Source of the DNA: SAR324 cluster bacterium
GTDB lineage: Bacteria; SAR324; NAC60-12
DNA length: 64,000 nt
Direction of reading: 5' to 3'
Assembly (NCBI GenBank): GCA_015231825.1
Contig: JADGAV010000011.1
Span: forward strand, 1-64,000
Within the stretch, counting starts at the first letter, position 1. Every line of letters begins with the position of its first letter. The notes under the pieces are model-generated. The model made no database searches and was not told the DNA's origin. It was given only the letters and a program-made list of their open reading frames with translations. A program made the translations under genes and the position numbers. This document shows, in pieces, positions 62,077 to 64,000 of the stretch.

Positions 62077-63876
62077 ATGAGTCATAACTTTCCTCAATCT
62101 TTTTCTACTTTGAATTCTCTCTGGGGTGCTCTGATCGTTGAGGAACTCTTCCGATGCGGTGTCACTCACTTTTGCATTTGTCCCGGTTCCAGATCAACCC
62201 CCCTGACTCATGCCGCGGCTTCCCATACAGGAATCAAAACCACGATTCACTTTGATGAAAGGGGTATGGCCTTTTATGCCTTAGGCCTTGCTCAAAATGA
62301 AAAAAGTAAAGCAGTCGCCATCATCACGACCTCCGGAACTGCAGTGCCCAATCTTTTTCCCGCCACGGTTGAAGCGGCCGAATCGGGTCTTCCACTGCTG
62401 CTTATTACAGGCGACCGACCTCCTGAATTATTGGATACAGGAGCAAACCAGGCGATTGACCAGCATAAAATTTTTGAAGGGTATCTTCAGTGGCACGCGA
62501 CACTGCCTTGCCCCAGCCCCGAGATTGACCCGTCCATGGTGTTGACAACAGTGGATCAGGCGGTCTACAGATCTTTGAGAAAACCAGGAGGACCTGTTCA
62601 TCTGAATTGTATGTTTCGAGAGCCGTTTCTTTTGGAAAAGCACCATACTTTTCAGGAGTATTTGCATCCGATCAAACGTTGGCAAACCCGACAAATTCCT
62701 TTTACGAGCCACCTGAAAAACGAATCTCTTCCACGAGCAGAAGAACGTCTTGGTTTCATACAGGAAAAAATCAAAGGCAAGAAAGGAATCATAATAACAG
62801 GTGCTTTGCATTCTATCAAGGAAAGTCAAAGCATTGAGGAACTGGCTCAGGCACTCAAGTGGCCCATTTTTGCAGATATCACCTCGAATTTGAGAATGAA
62901 GGACGTGCCTGAGGTGCTTCCATATTATGATTTGATGCTGCTGAATCCCGCGGCATGCACCTTGTTGAAAGAAGCTGAAAGCATCATTCAATTCGGGTTG
63001 CAATTGACTTCGAAACGACTGCTCGATTTTTTGAAAGGACGTGAAGATCTGGATTTGATTGTCGTAGCTGACAATCCTTCCAGACACGACCCGTCCCACC
63101 GAGTATCTGTCCAAATCGAGGCTGACATACAACGCTTTTGCCAGGCTCTGCTCCCCGCACTCCCTCTTCAATACGACAATAATTCTCTGCTTTGGCTGCA
63201 GAAACTGCAGAGCTTCTCCAAGCAGATCGGAGATGAATTGAATCGCTATTTTGTTGAACATTCTGAACTGACGGAACCGGCAGTAGCCCGTTTGCTCTCA
63301 AAATGCTCAACAGAAGGAAACCGGTTTTTTGTAGGAAACAGTATGCCCATCCGCTTAATGAACATGTTTGCGGCAGTCTGTTCTTCATCGACAACCGTCA
63401 AAGCCAACCGGGGAGCGAGTGGAATTGATGGTATTGTTGCAACCGGGGCAGGTTATGCGGTTGAAAGTCCTCAGCCGACAACCCTGCTGCTTGGTGATCT
63501 TTCAATGCTGCACGATATGAATTCGTTGAACCTGGTCCGAAAAAGTGAATCGCCATTTGTAATTGTAGTTTTAAACAATGATGGGGGCGGAATCTTCAGC
63601 ATGCTTCCGATTTTCCAGCAAAGCGAAATTTTTGAAAAGTACTTTCAAACTCCTCATTCATTGGAATTCGAACAAGTCGCCAAGATGTTTGGTATTGCCT
63701 ACCAACACCCTCGCACGTGCGAAAATTTTGAAGAAATCTACCTCGAGGCTCTCAGCCAGAATCATGCAACTTTAATTGAAATCAGCACAAGTTTTCAGGA
63801 AACCAATCGTGTAATTCACTTTTTTGCAAAATCCTTCAGACAGCCGGATTACTTCTCTCGCATCGAAAATCAATAA
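62077..63876 (+). CDS. menD: SEPHCHC synthase
   Basis: A 599-residue ThDP-dependent enzyme. The N-terminal part has LIVEELFRCGVTHFCICPGSRSTPL and the ThDP-activating glutamate in HFDERGMAFYALG; the centre has ITGDRPPELLDTGANQAIDQ; the C-terminal ThDP/Mg2+ motif is GDLSMLHDMNSL...NNDGGGIFSMLP. It adds the succinyl-semialdehyde unit from 2-oxoglutarate to isochorismate. It is followed 12 bp later by menH in the same direction. Confidence 0.95.
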   Translation: MSHNFPQSFSTLNSLWGALIVEELFRCGVTHFCICPGSRSTPLTHAAASHTGIKTTIHFDERGMAFYALGLAQNEKSKAVAIITTSGTAVPNLFPATVEAAESGLPLLLITGDRPPELLDTGANQAIDQHKIFEGYLQWHATLPCPSPEIDPSMVLTTVDQAVYRSLRKPGGPVHLNCMFREPFLLEKHHTFQEYLHPIKRWQTRQIPFTSHLKNESLPRAEERLGFIQEKIKGKKGIIITGALHSIKESQSIEELAQALKWPIFADITSNLRMKDVPEVLPYYDLMLLNPAACTLLKEAESIIQFGLQLTSKRLLDFLKGREDLDLIVVADNPSRHDPSHRVSVQIEADIQRFCQALLPALPLQYDNNSLLWLQKLQSFSKQIGDELNRYFVEHSELTEPAVARLLSKCSTEGNRFFVGNSMPIRLMNMFAAVCSSSTTVKANRGASGIDGIVATGAGYAVESPQPTTLLLGDLSMLHDMNSLNLVRKSESPFVIVVLNNDGGGIFSMLPIFQQSEIFEKYFQTPHSLEFEQVAKMFGIAYQHPRTCENFEEIYLEALSQNHATLIEISTSFQETNRVIHFFAKSFRQPDYFSRIENQ

Positions 63877-63888
63877 CAGCGTCTGATC

Positions 63889-64000
63889 ATGAAATTATTT
63901 TATCAGATTTACGGGAATCCAAATCGTCCTGCTGTACTTTTTTTACATGGTTTTCTCGGCAGTCATAGTATGTGGGTCCCATCGATTTCGTCTCTTCAAG
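63889..64000 (+). CDS. menH: MenH-like alpha/beta hydrolase, 5' part (runs off the right edge)
   Basis: The first 37 codons are in the window. MKLFYQIYGNPNRPAVLFLHGFLGSHSMW has the oxyanion-hole HGFLGS of alpha/beta hydrolases, as in MenH (SHCHC synthase), which removes pyruvate from SEPHCHC. Position 12 bp after menD makes MenH by far the most likely. The catalytic triad is outside the window. Confidence 0.8.
   Translation, partial: MKLFYQIYGNPNRPAVLFLHGFLGSHSMWVPSISSLQ

Noticed and set aside
1..64000. CRISPR arrays, tRNA/rRNA genes, insertion sequences, prophage
   Set aside because: No regularly spaced direct repeats, cloverleaf-like sequences, transposase or phage structural genes were found in a read of both strands.

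Overview
The window reads as chromosomal DNA of a Gram-negative, respiring bacterium. Support comes from lipoprotein signals with lipoboxes, c-type cytochrome haem sites, an outer-membrane-type lipocalin, a nearly complete menaquinone pathway and good Shine-Dalgarno sites. Moderate GC, TIGR02147 and YfhO families, and a dihydrolipoamide-dehydrogenase-like protein with a GGAG...GALSSK active-site region suggest a deltaproteobacteria-grade lineage (possibly SAR324-like). That placement is inference and I cannot name the taxon. I found no rRNA, tRNA, CRISPR, integrase or phage genes.

1-17 kb is a cell-surface region. On the minus strand lie a DPM1-like family 2 glycosyltransferase, two tandem YfhO-type membrane proteins (one broken by a single in-frame TGA) and the start of another membrane protein. 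On the plus strand are a secreted metallo-beta-lactamase-fold protein, a GT-C-like membrane protein and a lipoprotein that joins a dead metallo-beta-lactamase domain to a seven-repeat FG-GAP propeller and a UnbV/ASPIC domain. A third YfhO protein, a two-domain GT2 and a cupin follow.

17-24 kb is housekeeping and small metabolism: a DUF1499 lipoprotein, dienelactone hydrolase, class III aminotransferase, HIT protein, crotonase, rhodanese and TauE/SafE exporter. A Phd/PIN toxin-antitoxin pair follows, with a clear promoter and an overlapping 14-bp palindrome.

24-40 kb is the most interesting part. An eleven-gene minus-strand cluster encodes an FAD oxidoreductase, a DUF1365 protein, a cyclopropane-fatty-acid-synthase-like methyltransferase, DUF2878, a periplasmic protein, SRPBCC, DUF4345, an SDR, a pyrimidine-dimer-glycosylase-like protein, an SDR/DUF2867 protein and DUF523-DUF1722. 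These families recur in photo-oxidative stress and light-responsive loci. Directly upstream are a sigma-54-type response regulator with no visible DNA-binding domain, a lone receiver, a histidine kinase with a complete LOV (blue-light) motif, a Blc lipocalin and a receiver-SpoIIE phosphatase. I propose that this is a light-sensing, membrane-lipid and DNA-damage response locus. A 19-bp element upstream of the FAD gene recurs upstream of an unrelated 56-residue ORF at 50.0-50.2 kb.

40-50 kb holds a PrcB-like lipoprotein, an orphan 594-residue protein, a small His-rich membrane protein, a nested palindromic repeat, a double-HTH regulator, a TIGR02147 regulator with a large exported protein, an isopropylmalate-synthase-family enzyme and a homocysteine methyltransferase. 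50-54 kb holds a di-haem cytochrome c, pgk and a dihydrolipoamide-dehydrogenase-like gene with a one-base frameshift. 54-64 kb holds an orphan protein, YqgE, a FabZ-like dehydratase and the menaquinone genes: menF-menB-menC-menE on the minus strand, divergent from menD-menH on the plus strand. menH runs off the window.
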